Positions 52,246 to 60,287 of a stretch of DNA of 64,000 nucleotides are shown in pieces. The translations under genes were made by a program, and so were the position numbers. Origin of the DNA: an uncultured Pseudomonadales bacterium. GTDB lineage: Bacteria; Pseudomonadota; Gammaproteobacteria; Pseudomonadales; Azotimanducaceae. The DNA is taken from NCBI GenBank assembly GCA_958296165.1, contig OY282447.1:558001-622000 (forward strand), given 5' to 3'. The stretch's first letter is position 1, and the number at the start of each line of letters is the position of its first letter. The notes under the pieces are model-generated. The model did no database searches, was not told the DNA's origin, and saw only the letters and a program-made list of their open reading frames with translations.

Positions 52246-53258
52246 AACAGCCCCACCAACCTGCGAATGGAAGCCTGATAGCGGTCCAGCGACTCGCGGC
52301 TGAGCTGGGCCCGCTCGCCGTCCAAGTCGTATTGACGAACCTCTAGCTGGCCGACCGGAATGCCTAGATGCGCCGCGACGATAGCGACGGTGTGTGCATC
52401 GGGAATCTCGATGAACGTGTCCTTCTCCGGCGCTCTTGAGACGCTTTCAGGCAACGCCTCCGCCTGAGCAAGCACGCGGCTGCGGATGTTGTCGAACATC
52501 TTGGCAAACGCTTTGGCGCACTTCCGTCGATACGTGGTGGATCGATTCAACGCCACTACATGCAGTTTGGGCAGCGTCATCGAGAACATCTCTGCGCGCG
52601 CCCGAAAGCTTGCGTCTCGGTACTCGGGAGGCACACCGTGACCATAGACGAGCTGGCCCACGTTGTGGATGGCGCGCGCAGACGATCCGTCTGCCGTGCA
52701 AGGTACGACAAGCCGCTCCGCCGCCAGCACTGCCTGTGCCGTGTAGGCGGAAAAACTGGGGTTGCAGTCGATGAAGAACGCGCACTTGCCCAGGCGCCTC
52801 GTCGCGGCCTGTTGAAGATCGATCACCCACGAGTGGACATTGCGCCAGGCGCCGGGCGGAATGTCCTGCACGGCGATGTTGTTGATGGTCTGCACTTGCA
52901 GCTCCAAAGAAGGGTCCCCGGCGATCAGATAGAGGTTTTTCGGCGCATGCTCATTCGAGTCCGCCAAGCGGACGAGGAAGTCCGTTTCCGTTCCAGCAAG
53001 CCCGTGCGGTTGCAGAATACGCTGGTGGTAGTAGCCGCCAATGGTTCTCGCCACCGGCAACCGTTGCAGCAGGCCCTCCAGTACATCGCCGCCGTCGCCA
53101 TTGCCGCCGAGCAGGATTTCGCTGATGTTGGCCTGCGGACAAAGATCCATGACAACGACGGACTCGTCCGGGTGCTGCCGTGCGTATTCCGAGGCCGTTG
53201 CGAAACAGAGGAACGTCTTGCCAACCCCGCCCTTGTTGTTCCAGAACGCGTATTTCAT
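52242..53258 (-). CDS. ParA/MinD-like P-loop ATPase
   Basis: A 338-residue ATPase. The deviant Walker A motif KGGVGKT (residues 9-15, in AFWNNKGGVGKTFLCFA) carries the signature lysine of the ParA/MinD group, and Walker B is CAFFIDCNPSF. Between them is SVVVMDLCPQANISEILLGG, the typical switch region. No parB, parS-like cluster or minE lies nearby, and the protein is longer than most ParA proteins. It is translationally coupled to a PhyH dioxygenase gene, an odd pairing. It may be a ParA-type relic of a plasmid or island, or position the enzyme or another cargo. It diverges from the response-regulator gene. Confidence 0.88.
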   Translation of the reverse strand: MKYAFWNNKGGVGKTFLCFATASEYARQHPDESVVVMDLCPQANISEILLGGNGDGGDVLEGLLQRLPVARTIGGYYHQRILQPHGLAGTETDFLVRLADSNEHAPKNLYLIAGDPSLELQVQTINNIAVQDIPPGAWRNVHSWVIDLQQAATRRLGKCAFFIDCNPSFSAYTAQAVLAAERLVVPCTADGSSARAIHNVGQLVYGHGVPPEYRDASFRARAEMFSMTLPKLHVVALNRSTTYRRKCAKAFAKMFDNIRSRVLAQAEALPESVSRAPEKDTFIEIPDAHTVAIVAAHLGIPVGQLEVRQYDLDGERAQLSRESLDRYQASIRRLVGLL

Positions 53259-53333
53259 TCGTGTATCGACTCAGTCCGATAAGAACATGTAGCTCAGGAC
53301 AGTCTGCGTCCTGCGACAGTACACTATTCGCAC

Positions 53334-53361
53334 GAGGAGTGCCGCGTGAGGAGCGCCGCAT
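53334..53361 (+). repeat. 14-bp tandem duplication of the regulator's translation start region
   Basis: GAGGAGTGCCGCGT (53334-53347) and GAGGAGCGCCGCAT (53348-53361) are consecutive copies. Each holds a ribosome-binding GAGGAG followed by a start codon (GTG at 53346, ATG at 53360). The first start is out of frame by two bases and would encode a five-codon peptide (MRSAA) whose TGA overlaps the regulator ATG. Confidence 0.75.
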
Positions 53362-54058
53362 GAGAAGCGTGTTGGTGGTCGACGACGACCCGCACATCCG
53401 CGATGTGATCTGCTTCGCGCTGCGCCGTGCGGGGTTCGAGGCTACGGAAGCCGGGGATGGCGAAGCGGCGCTAGTCCGCATCGAGCGCGACAAACCGAAA
53501 CTCGTGATCCTGGACATCTTGATGCCTGAGCTGGACGGGTTGGATGTTTGTCGCGCCGTTAGAGGCGGCAGCGCCGGCAACCCCAACATGCCGATCCTGT
53601 TGCTGTCGTCGAAAGACGCCGAAGTGGACCGGGTGGTGGGCTTGGAGCTGGGCGCCGACGACTACATCGTCAAGCCATTCAGCCCACGCGAGTTGGTGGC
53701 GCGAGTGAAAGCGCACTTTCGCCGCATAGACAGTCTCGCCCAGCCGCAGGGCAACGAAATCGCGCTAGGGCAGTTGCACATGGATCTGGCTGCCCAAACG
53801 GCCACAATCGGCGGCCAGCCCATCGATCTCACCCGCACCGAGTTCGGGCTGTTGGCCACGCTAGCGCGGCGTAGCGGCAAGGTGCTGAACCGCGAGGCTC
53901 TGATGAACGGCGCGTATGTGGACTTTCGGGTGGTCAGCGACCGCACCATCGATAGCCACATGCGGCGCCTGCGTGCGAAGTTGCGCGAGGCGGGCGGCGT
54001 CGACCCGGTCCAAACGGTGCATGGAGTGGGCTTTCGCCTGTCGATGCCGGAGGACTAG
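53360..54058 (+). CDS. OmpR-family response regulator (orphan)
   Basis: A 232-residue two-component regulator. The receiver domain has the acidic pocket VVDDDPHIRD, phospho-acceptor Asp-52 in LVILDILMPELDG and Lys-105 in DDYIVKPFSPREL. The C-terminal winged-helix DNA-binding domain shows LTRTEFGLLATLARRSGKVLN and SDRTIDSHMRRLRAKL. No histidine kinase gene is adjacent, so its partner is elsewhere. The ATG is preceded by AGGAG within a duplicated start region. It is divergent from the ParA-like gene, with about 100 bases between them that must hold promoters for both. Confidence 0.94.
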   Translation: MRSVLVVDDDPHIRDVICFALRRAGFEATEAGDGEAALVRIERDKPKLVILDILMPELDGLDVCRAVRGGSAGNPNMPILLLSSKDAEVDRVVGLELGADDYIVKPFSPRELVARVKAHFRRIDSLAQPQGNEIALGQLHMDLAAQTATIGGQPIDLTRTEFGLLATLARRSGKVLNREALMNGAYVDFRVVSDRTIDSHMRRLRAKLREAGGVDPVQTVHGVGFRLSMPED

Positions 54059-54077
54059 AGAGCGGGTGGCGCAGAGG

Positions 54078-55043
54078 CTAGTAGCCCAAGTGCTTGTCGA
54101 TGACCCCTTCGAGTGGTTCGGCGCGGCGCAGGCGTTGCAGATTGTGCACGAAGCGATCGATGTTGCGGCTGGCGCGAAACTGACTGGCGCCAGCGGTGTG
54201 CGGCGTCATCGCCACTTGCGGCAGCGACCATAGGCGGCTCTCTGGCGGCAATGGCTCGCGCGGTGCAACGTCCAAGGCCGCGCCGCGGATTTCGCCGGCC
54301 ACCAGCGCATGCACCAAATCGTCCTCCACCATCACTTCGCCGCGCGTAACGTTGACGAGAAACGCATCGGGCTTCATGGCGCGGAACGCCGTCGCTTCGA
54401 ACTTGCCGTGCGTCTCCGGCGTCAGCGGGCAACAGATGGCGACGACGTCCGAGCTGGCGAGAAAGTCGTCGAAATCGGCCGGCGTGTGTACCTCTTCGAC
54501 TTCCGCCGAACCGGCTACCGGGTCGCGATCCAAGGCGATCACTTCCATGCCGAAGGCGGCGGCGCGACGCGCCATGGCGCGGCCCGTGCCGCCGAATCCG
54601 AAAATGCCCATCGTCGAGCCGGTGAGTTCCACCTCTTTGAAGCGCATTGCCGGGCGGTGCTTCCAGCCATCCGGGCCCAGCCGCAACGCGGTTGCCAGCT
54701 GCCGCGTAAGCATCAACAGCAAGCCGAAGCCATGATCCGCCAAGTGTTCCCCCACCAGGCCCTTTTCGCTCGTGAGAATCACGTCGCCGTTCTTGAACTC
54801 GTCGTACAGGAATGAATCGACGCCAGAGGCGATGGCGTGAACCCAGCGCAGCTTCTGCGCGGCCAGATACATGCGCCGCGAGACGAAACCGAATACCACG
54901 TCCGCATCCACGACTTGCGTCAACGCGGCTTGTGAATCCGCTGTCACGACCACTTCGGCGCCACCGCCGGCAGCGCGGATACGTTCGATGTCCGCTTCGC
55001 TCACGTCGGGCAGCGTCAGGCCGGGAATGATGAGGATCTTCAT
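54078..55043 (-). CDS. D-isomer-specific 2-hydroxyacid dehydrogenase
   Basis: A 321-residue NAD(P)-dependent dehydrogenase. The nucleotide fold has TMGIFGFGGTGRAMARRAA, followed by VIALDRDP. Catalytic positions appear as Arg in FLVNVTRGEVMVEDDLV, Glu in VAPREPLPPESRLW, and His in AMTPHTAGASQFR, the latter lacking the usual TGW variants but preserved. The substrate (for example glyoxylate, hydroxypyruvate or another 2-ketoacid) cannot be told. The start overlaps the end of the hydratase gene by four bases (ATGA), in a three-gene operon with it and the luciferase-like protein. Confidence 0.92.
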   Translation of the reverse strand: MKILIIPGLTLPDVSEADIERIRAAGGGAEVVVTADSQAALTQVVDADVVFGFVSRRMYLAAQKLRWVHAIASGVDSFLYDEFKNGDVILTSEKGLVGEHLADHGFGLLLMLTRQLATALRLGPDGWKHRPAMRFKEVELTGSTMGIFGFGGTGRAMARRAAAFGMEVIALDRDPVAGSAEVEEVHTPADFDDFLASSDVVAICCPLTPETHGKFEATAFRAMKPDAFLVNVTRGEVMVEDDLVHALVAGEIRGAALDVAPREPLPPESRLWSLPQVAMTPHTAGASQFRASRNIDRFVHNLQRLRRAEPLEGVIDKHLGY

Positions 55044-55726
55044 TGGAACTCCACATGGACGGGCCGGAACGGATCGCTGAACTTGCCACGGTAGACGCCG
55101 GCGCGGGTTATCGAGTGGCGCGTGAACGAGCCGGTGATCACATGGGCGCCCGCCTCCAGCGCGCGGCCGAAGCGGTCGAGCTGGCGTACCAGCGTGGCGA
55201 TGGAATCGAAGTGGTCGTCGATGTGCCCTTGGGCGGCTACGGTCTGGAGCGTATCGGCGTTGTGCAGCAGAGACACGGCGAGTTGATCGAAGTCGAAGCG
55301 CTGCCAGTCCAGCGATTCCCGGTGGCCGACTACGATGCCCCATTGGTTCAGGTTGTCGGCGATGCGCTCGGTCGGGCTTGCGTCCGCACCCAAGCGTTGC
55401 TCGTTGATCTCGAACGCGGCATGTACGCCATCGAGCGCAGCGATCACCTCCGCTCGGCTCGCTTCGCCCTGCAACGTGTTCCGTATTCGGAAGCAGAGTT
55501 CGTTCTCGATGCCCACGCGCTCGAAATCGTGCAGTCGCAAGACCGTGCCGGTCTCGAAGATGCGCTCGCGCAGGATGTAGCCGAAGGGCCGGAAACCCTT
55601 GCCCATGCTGTCGCGCGCGGCACCGGACGTGAGGCCCACCTTCCAGCCACCCACCGCGCGGTCGCCTAGGTTCTCAAGCTGGCGGCGCAGGGCTTCTTCG
55701 CGTTCGGCGGCAGGGATCTCAGGCAT
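55040..55726 (-). CDS. 2-keto-4-pentenoate hydratase-like protein (FAH family)
   Basis: A 228-residue protein of the MhpD/TesE hydratase group within the fumarylacetoacetate hydrolase superfamily, acting on 2-hydroxy-2,4-dienoate-type intermediates. Markers are GWKVGLTSGAARDSMG, ENELCFRIRNTL (metal-binding Glu residues), HAAFEINEQRL and a C-terminal GAHVITGSFTRHSITRAG. It begins with an ATG at 55726, overlapping the luciferase-like gene by 8 bases, and ends overlapping the dehydrogenase start. Membership in a degradative pathway together with the two neighbours is inferred from the overlapping operon. Confidence 0.88.
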   Translation of the reverse strand: MPEIPAAEREEALRRQLENLGDRAVGGWKVGLTSGAARDSMGKGFRPFGYILRERIFETGTVLRLHDFERVGIENELCFRIRNTLQGEASRAEVIAALDGVHAAFEINEQRLGADASPTERIADNLNQWGIVVGHRESLDWQRFDFDQLAVSLLHNADTLQTVAAQGHIDDHFDSIATLVRQLDRFGRALEAGAHVITGSFTRHSITRAGVYRGKFSDPFRPVHVEFQ

Positions 55727-56588
55727 CGGCGAACTGCTCGATACGAGAGCGCCAAGCCAGCACCTCTTCAGGGTTTCTAGCGGCACTAGCCATGCCGGGC
55801 ATCGGATTCACGGGCACCAGCACGCGATGGACGCCTAGTTCGACGAGCGCCGGCAAGTCTTCGAGGTCCTCAGGACAGCTCAGCGTGATCTCCAATGCTT
55901 GCGGGTCCCGCCCCGCTTCGGCAGCAGCCTGGCGCGCCAAGTCCACCAGCGCCGCCGGGTTGCCTCTAGCCGGAAAGAATCCGTCGCCAAGCCTGCCGGC
56001 GCGCCGCGCCGCTGCCCTGGAATGGCCGCCGACATGAATGGGCACCGCGCCGTTCGGCGGTTGCGGCCGGCAATAGGCAGCATCAAAGCGGATGAACTGT
56101 CCTTGGAAAGAGGGTCTCTCTTGCGACCACAGCGCCCGCAGCACCGCGACGTATTCGTCGGTACGAGCCGCCCGGTCGTGGAACGACGCGCCGATGGCCT
56201 CGAACTCCTCCTTCAGCCAACCCACGCCGATGCCGAGCAGCACGCGCCCGCCGCACAGGACGTCGAGCGTCGCCACCTGTTTGGCCGTGATGACCGGGCT
56301 GTGCTGGGCCAAGATGAGGATGCCGGTGCCGAGCTTGATCGTGTGCGTGTGTGCGGCCACATAAGCCATCCAGATGAGCGGATCCGGCAGCGGCACGTCG
56401 AACACGCCGCCGGCCATGCGCCCATCCGGCGAGTAGGGATACTGCGATGCGTGCTCCTCCGGCACGACGGTGTGTTCAACCGTCCAAGCAGACTCGAAGC
56501 CGGCTTGCTCAGCCGCCTGCAGCAGTTCCACCGCTTTGCGACCATCCACATAGCGGCCGGTATTGCAATAGCGTAACCCGAACTTCAT
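55719..56588 (-). CDS. Luciferase-like (LLM class) oxidoreductase, possibly F420-dependent
   Basis: A 289-residue TIM-barrel flavin or F420 oxidoreductase. It has the family opening MKFGLRYCNTGRYVDG, EQAGFESAWTVEHTVVPE, WMAYVAAHTHTIKLGTGIL and GRVLLGIGVGWLKEEFEAIG, then IHVGGHSRAAARRAGRLGDGF. These match the TIGR03619-type LLM proteins usually labelled F420-dependent; whether this organism makes F420 is not visible, and FMN is an alternative. First gene of the three-gene operon with the hydratase and hydroxyacid dehydrogenase. The 428-base region upstream is without genes. Confidence 0.88.
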   Translation of the reverse strand: MKFGLRYCNTGRYVDGRKAVELLQAAEQAGFESAWTVEHTVVPEEHASQYPYSPDGRMAGGVFDVPLPDPLIWMAYVAAHTHTIKLGTGILILAQHSPVITAKQVATLDVLCGGRVLLGIGVGWLKEEFEAIGASFHDRAARTDEYVAVLRALWSQERPSFQGQFIRFDAAYCRPQPPNGAVPIHVGGHSRAAARRAGRLGDGFFPARGNPAALVDLARQAAAEAGRDPQALEITLSCPEDLEDLPALVELGVHRVLVPVNPMPGMASAARNPEEVLAWRSRIEQFADA

Positions 56589-57016
56589 GCATCCCCTTAC
56601 TCTACGGCGTCAAGGCTCGTCAGGCTCGTCAGCATAGCGCAACAGCGCGACGAAGCGCATCGAGCCATCGGCTCGGCCGCGGGCAGGTCAACCTCGCGGA
56701 CAATCGGCGTGCCAAGATTTCGGTCGAATTACGACGATGGACAAGAAAAGCAGCCTAATATCAATCGTTTACGGGTGCATGTTCATGGACAAATACGGCG
56801 ACAAATACAAGGACACATAGGCGTAAACCGCGAGCGCATCATGGCGTTCCTGCCGTGGCGCCACGCGAGCGACGATGAGGTCGATTAGGTGGTGGCCGCT
56901 TGATTGGCTGGCCAAGACCACGCCGCCCACCAGCCTGCGCCTCGCTCGTATTGAACGACGCCTGCCGAGCGAGTAGCGTAGCCTAGCAATCACGCCCAAC
57001 ACGCCAAGGGGGAACC
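56589..57016. other. 428-base region without a gene between divergent genes
   Basis: It separates the luciferase-like operon from the amidohydrolase gene and should hold both promoters. Visible structure: GGCTCGTCA repeated near 56615-56632, and an AT-rich patch with GACAAATAC at 56788 and 56800 ahead of AAGGACACATAG, which also spells a 13-codon ORF (MFMDKYGDKYKDT). The remainder is GC-rich and shows no coding signal. A worn-out mobile-element end is one reading; nothing firm. Confidence 0.4.
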
Positions 57017-58132
57017 ATGCGCAACGGCTTTCGGATCATCGACACGGACTCGCATCAGATGGAACCGCCCAACATCTGGGTGGATTACATCGATCCTGCT
57101 TTCCGGGATCGGGCGCCGCGCATCGGCGACATGGGCAATGGTCGGGCTGGCATGTGCGTCGAAGGCGAGCCCATCACCAAGCAGGACGGCAACTATCCGA
57201 TGCACTCCAAGGAGTTTCTCGAAGCGGCGGCGCGAGGCATGGAGAAGCACGAGAAGAGCCGCGCCGCCGGCTTCAAGCCCGAAGCGCGCATCAGCGACAT
57301 GGAGCAGCACGGCGTGGACGCCCAAGTGCTCTACCCCACCGTGGGCGGACAGATGCTCGGCAAGGAGTTCCGCGACCTAGAGCTGCTCGCCGCCGTGTGC
57401 CGCGCCTACAACGATTGGAGCCTTGAGTATTGCGGCCACGCGCCGGAGCGGTTGCGCATGGCGGCGATGCTGCCGGTGCAGGCGACAGACCTCGCCATCG
57501 AAGAAGCGCGGCGCACGGCGGCCAAGGGTGCTGCCGGGTTCTACGTGCGACCCAATCCGGTGTGCGGGCGCAATCTGCACCACGAAGCCAACGAGCCGCT
57601 GTGGTCGGCAATCGAAGACCTCGGCCTGCCCGTGTGCATCCACGATTCCGGCTCGCCGTACCTGCCGTCGTTTGGCGAGCGGATGGAAACGCATACCTCC
57701 GGGCACATCATCGCGCATCCGTTCGAGGCGATGGTGGCGATGATGAGCCTGATCTGGTTCGGCGTCGTGGAACGCCACCCGCGGCTGCGCGTGGTGCATG
57801 TAGAGGCAGACGCCGGCTGGCTGCCTTACTGGCTGCAACGCATGGAGCAGCATTGGGAGTTCTCCGGCAACGCCGAACATCCCGAGCTCAAACAGCGCCC
57901 CACCGACTACTTCAAGTCCAACTTCCTAGTGGCCTGCCGGGGCGACGAGATGACGCTGCCAGCGCTTTGCCAGCTGGTCGGCGACGACTACGTCACCTTC
58001 AATACGGACTATCCGCATCCAGACGGCACGTGGCCAGCCGGCATGGGCGATTTGGAGCAACAGCCCTTGGCGCAGGAGAGCATTCGCAAGATCTTCTGGG
58101 ACAACGCAGCACCGGTGTTCGGCGTTGGCTAG
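57017..58132 (+). CDS. Amidohydrolase-family metal-dependent hydrolase
   Basis: A 371-residue TIM-barrel protein of the amidohydrolase-2 (ACMSD-like) group. Metal-site motifs are IIDTDSHQMEPP at the N-terminus, VCIHDSGSPYLPS and HIIAHPFEAM in the middle, VVHVEADAGWLPYW and NTDYPHPDGTWP near the C-terminus. This branch includes decarboxylases and hydrolases of aromatic or keto acids; the reaction is not known. A strong ribosome site (AGGGGGA at 57006-57012) fixes the ATG. It diverges from the luciferase-like operon, with which it could share a degradative role. Confidence 0.9.
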   Translation: MRNGFRIIDTDSHQMEPPNIWVDYIDPAFRDRAPRIGDMGNGRAGMCVEGEPITKQDGNYPMHSKEFLEAAARGMEKHEKSRAAGFKPEARISDMEQHGVDAQVLYPTVGGQMLGKEFRDLELLAAVCRAYNDWSLEYCGHAPERLRMAAMLPVQATDLAIEEARRTAAKGAAGFYVRPNPVCGRNLHHEANEPLWSAIEDLGLPVCIHDSGSPYLPSFGERMETHTSGHIIAHPFEAMVAMMSLIWFGVVERHPRLRVVHVEADAGWLPYWLQRMEQHWEFSGNAEHPELKQRPTDYFKSNFLVACRGDEMTLPALCQLVGDDYVTFNTDYPHPDGTWPAGMGDLEQQPLAQESIRKIFWDNAAPVFGVG

Positions 58133-58153
58133 AAATCCCGTTTCGCCAGCGGC

Positions 58154-58393
58154 CTAAAGCCGTCGATACTGGTAGGCACCCTTGATTTCGCTGTTGACGA
58201 ATCGGCCTTTCGAATCTGCGCTGATCAAATCATCGAACACGGATTGGCCGACGTCGTAGTACACATACGCACGTCCTGAACCGACGAAGCGGATGTAGAG
58301 GCGGCGCGTTGAAGGGTCGTAGCCCACCGCGTCTACGCTAGAAGACTCCACGCGGCGCAGCAGAGGGAGGCGGCTGGCGACTGGGTCCGGCAT
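58154..58393 (-). CDS. KTSC-domain small protein
   Basis: A 79-residue protein. The KTSC pattern appears as VESSSVDAVGYDPSTRRLYI, RAYVYYDVGQSVFDDLISAD and SKGRFVNSEIKGAYQYRRL. KTSC domains occur alone or next to nucleic-acid enzymes, and the function is not settled. The ATG at 58393 comes 7 bases after the stop of the reductase-like gene, so it is the last gene of the transhydrogenase transcript. Confidence 0.85.
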   Translation of the reverse strand: MPDPVASRLPLLRRVESSSVDAVGYDPSTRRLYIRFVGSGRAYVYYDVGQSVFDDLISADSKGRFVNSEIKGAYQYRRL

Positions 58394-58400
58394 GCGGTTC

Positions 58401-58910
58401 CTAGGGGCGTGAACTGGGAAGGTGCGAAGGTGGGAGGTGCGAAGGTGGAGGGTGCGAAGGCGCGAAGGCAAAACGCACCAGTACGTCCCGCGCAACGGCG
58501 GCATGGATCTGCTGCTCGGTTGCCACTTGGCCGCGCTCGAGCGCGATGCCGTGGTAAGCGGCATCGCCTGGAAACCGCGCCAACATTCGGCGCAGTGCCG
58601 TTTCCTTGGCATCGGCGTCGTCAGGCAGCGCATGCGCCGTGGCCGTCACGCGCCGGCCCCCAAGCTGCAAATGAACGGTGGCGGGTACCATGAAGTTGTG
58701 CCACCAGCCGGTCTCCGCGCCAGTGAGACAAAACACCGCTGCATCGCCTTCGCGCAGGTACCGCACAGGTGTCGATCGCAGCTTGCCGGTCTTTCGGCCA
58801 GTGTAGTAGATCACCATGATGTTGCCGCTCATCAAGCCGTGCAGCGGCGAGCGGAGCAGCGCTTTCATCACTCGGTTAACGATCGGAAAGAGCGGCTCAG
58901 GCAGGCGCAT
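58401..58910 (-). CDS. Deazaflavin-type nitroreductase family protein (Ddn/DUF385-like)
   Basis: A 169-residue split-barrel protein. The stretch VIYYTGRKTGKLRSTPVRYL followed by FCLTGAETGWWHNFMVPATV matches the F420H2-dependent nitroreductase-like family, though some members use FMN. The last 20 residues (APSHPPPSHLPPSHLPSSRP) are low complexity and come from a 15-base DNA repeat; they are probably not part of the ancestral domain. It lies 12 bases behind pntB. Its neighbour 7 kb-scale partner, a luciferase-like protein, would also fit an F420 economy. Confidence 0.82.
   Translation of the reverse strand: MRLPEPLFPIVNRVMKALLRSPLHGLMSGNIMVIYYTGRKTGKLRSTPVRYLREGDAAVFCLTGAETGWWHNFMVPATVHLQLGGRRVTATAHALPDDADAKETALRRMLARFPGDAAYHGIALERGQVATEQQIHAAVARDVLVRFAFAPSHPPPSHLPPSHLPSSRP
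58421..58465. repeat. 15-bp minisatellite inside the end of the reductase gene
   Basis: Three units of GGTGCGAAGGTGGGA-type sequence (58421-58435, 58436-58450, 58451-58465) run head to tail, the third diverged. On the minus strand they encode PSHLP-type pentapeptides. As the unit length is a multiple of three, copy-number change would keep the frame. Confidence 0.85.
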
Positions 58911-58922
58911 CCCTTACAGCCC

Positions 58923-60287
58923 TTATCCCTTCAAGGCCGCGATCAAGGCCGCAACGGAGGCTTTGGCATCGCCGAACAACATGCGCGTGTTGTTGCCGAA
59001 GAAGAGCGGATTGTCGACGCCGGCGAAACCCGCTGCCATCGAGCGCTTCAATACGAAAACAGTGCGGGCATGATCGACGTTGATGATGGGCATGCCATAG
59101 ATCGGGCTCGTCTCGTCGCTGCGCGCGCAAGGGTTCACTACGTCGTTGGCGCCGATCACTATCGCCACGTCGATGTTCGCCATGCGCGGGTTGATGTCGT
59201 CCATCTCCACCAACTGGTCGTAGGGCACGCTGGCTTCGGCCAGCAACACGTTCATGTGGCCGGGCATTCGGCCTGCCACTGGATGGATGGCGTAGCTCAC
59301 TTCGCAGCCGTTCTCCTCCAACAGTTCGCCGAGTTCCTGCACCACATGCTGCGCTTGCGCTACTGCCATGCCGTAGCCGGGCACAAACGTCACGGCGCTC
59401 GCGGCTTCCAGAATCAAACTGGCGTCGTCGGCGTCGATGGGCTTCACGTCGCCCTCCACCTTGGCGCCGGCTCTAGCGGCGCCGAAGCCGCTGAACAGCA
59501 CGTTGGCGAGCGAACGGTTCATGGCCTTGCACATGATGTTGGTGAGGATGATGCCGGCGGCGCCCACCAGCGAACCAGAGACGATCAGCACGTTGTTGTT
59601 GATGGCGAAGCCGGCTGCGCACGCGGCGAGACCCGAGTAGCTGTTCAACAGCGAAATCACCACCGGCATGTCGGCCCCGCCGATGGGAAACACCGCCATT
59701 GCGCCGAGCACGAAAGCGATGACCAACACGGCGATGAAGTACGGCGAATCCGGTTGCGGGTGCAGCACGAACAACACGCCGCAGACGATGAGGGCAACTA
59801 GCAAGCCGCCGTTGACGAAGCGCTGCCCCGCGAACAGCTTGGCGCCGCTTGGCAGCACTTCGGCCAGCTTGCCCCAAGCGATCAGACTGCCCGAAAACGT
59901 AACGCCGCCGATCATCACCGAAAGAGAGGCCGTGGATGCCGTAAACGTGGATGCCTGCGTGTGGCCGAACAGCGCGGACCAGCCCACCAGCAGGCTGGCG
60001 ATTCCGCCGGAACCGTTGAACAGCGCCACCATTTCCGGCATGGCCGTCATGGCGACGAGACGGGAAGCCAGCGCCCCGACCACGGTGCCGGCTGCCACGG
60101 CGATGGCGATCCAGTGGAACTCCACCATGCCTTTGGAGAGCAGCGTGACGACGATGGCGATCAACATGCCGAGCGCAGAGAGCGCATTGCCACGCCGTGC
60201 CGACGCCGGCGAGCCGAGCATCTTCAAGCCCAAGACGAACAACACTGCGGCAACGATGTAGGCGATGTTGACCGAGACGGAGGTCAT
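58923..60287 (-). CDS. pntB: NAD(P) transhydrogenase subunit beta
   Basis: A 454-residue membrane subunit of the proton-translocating transhydrogenase that makes NADPH from NADH. About eight N-terminal membrane helices (for example FVLGLKMLGSPASARRGNAL marks the first loop) precede the soluble NADP-binding domain III, with FVPGYGMAVAQAQHVVQELG, HPVAGRMPGHMNVLLAEA, GANDVVNPCARSDETSPIYG and VLKRSMAAGFAGVDNPLF. It starts immediately after the stop of the small alpha subunit with no gap, in the usual order pntAA-pntAB-pntB. Length agrees with the three-subunit form. Confidence 0.96.
   Translation of the reverse strand: MTSVSVNIAYIVAAVLFVLGLKMLGSPASARRGNALSALGMLIAIVVTLLSKGMVEFHWIAIAVAAGTVVGALASRLVAMTAMPEMVALFNGSGGIASLLVGWSALFGHTQASTFTASTASLSVMIGGVTFSGSLIAWGKLAEVLPSGAKLFAGQRFVNGGLLVALIVCGVLFVLHPQPDSPYFIAVLVIAFVLGAMAVFPIGGADMPVVISLLNSYSGLAACAAGFAINNNVLIVSGSLVGAAGIILTNIMCKAMNRSLANVLFSGFGAARAGAKVEGDVKPIDADDASLILEAASAVTFVPGYGMAVAQAQHVVQELGELLEENGCEVSYAIHPVAGRMPGHMNVLLAEASVPYDQLVEMDDINPRMANIDVAIVIGANDVVNPCARSDETSPIYGMPIINVDHARTVFVLKRSMAAGFAGVDNPLFFGNNTRMLFGDAKASVAALIAALKG

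Noticed and set aside
52242-53258. Chromosome or plasmid partition locus (parABS)
   Set aside because: No parB, parS-like palindrome, dnaA boxes or replication gene is nearby, so only the ATPase is called.
53259-53359. Histidine kinase or clear promoter next to the orphan regulator
   Set aside because: No kinase gene adjoins it, and the gap has only weak hexamers (TACACT at 53320) without a matching -35.
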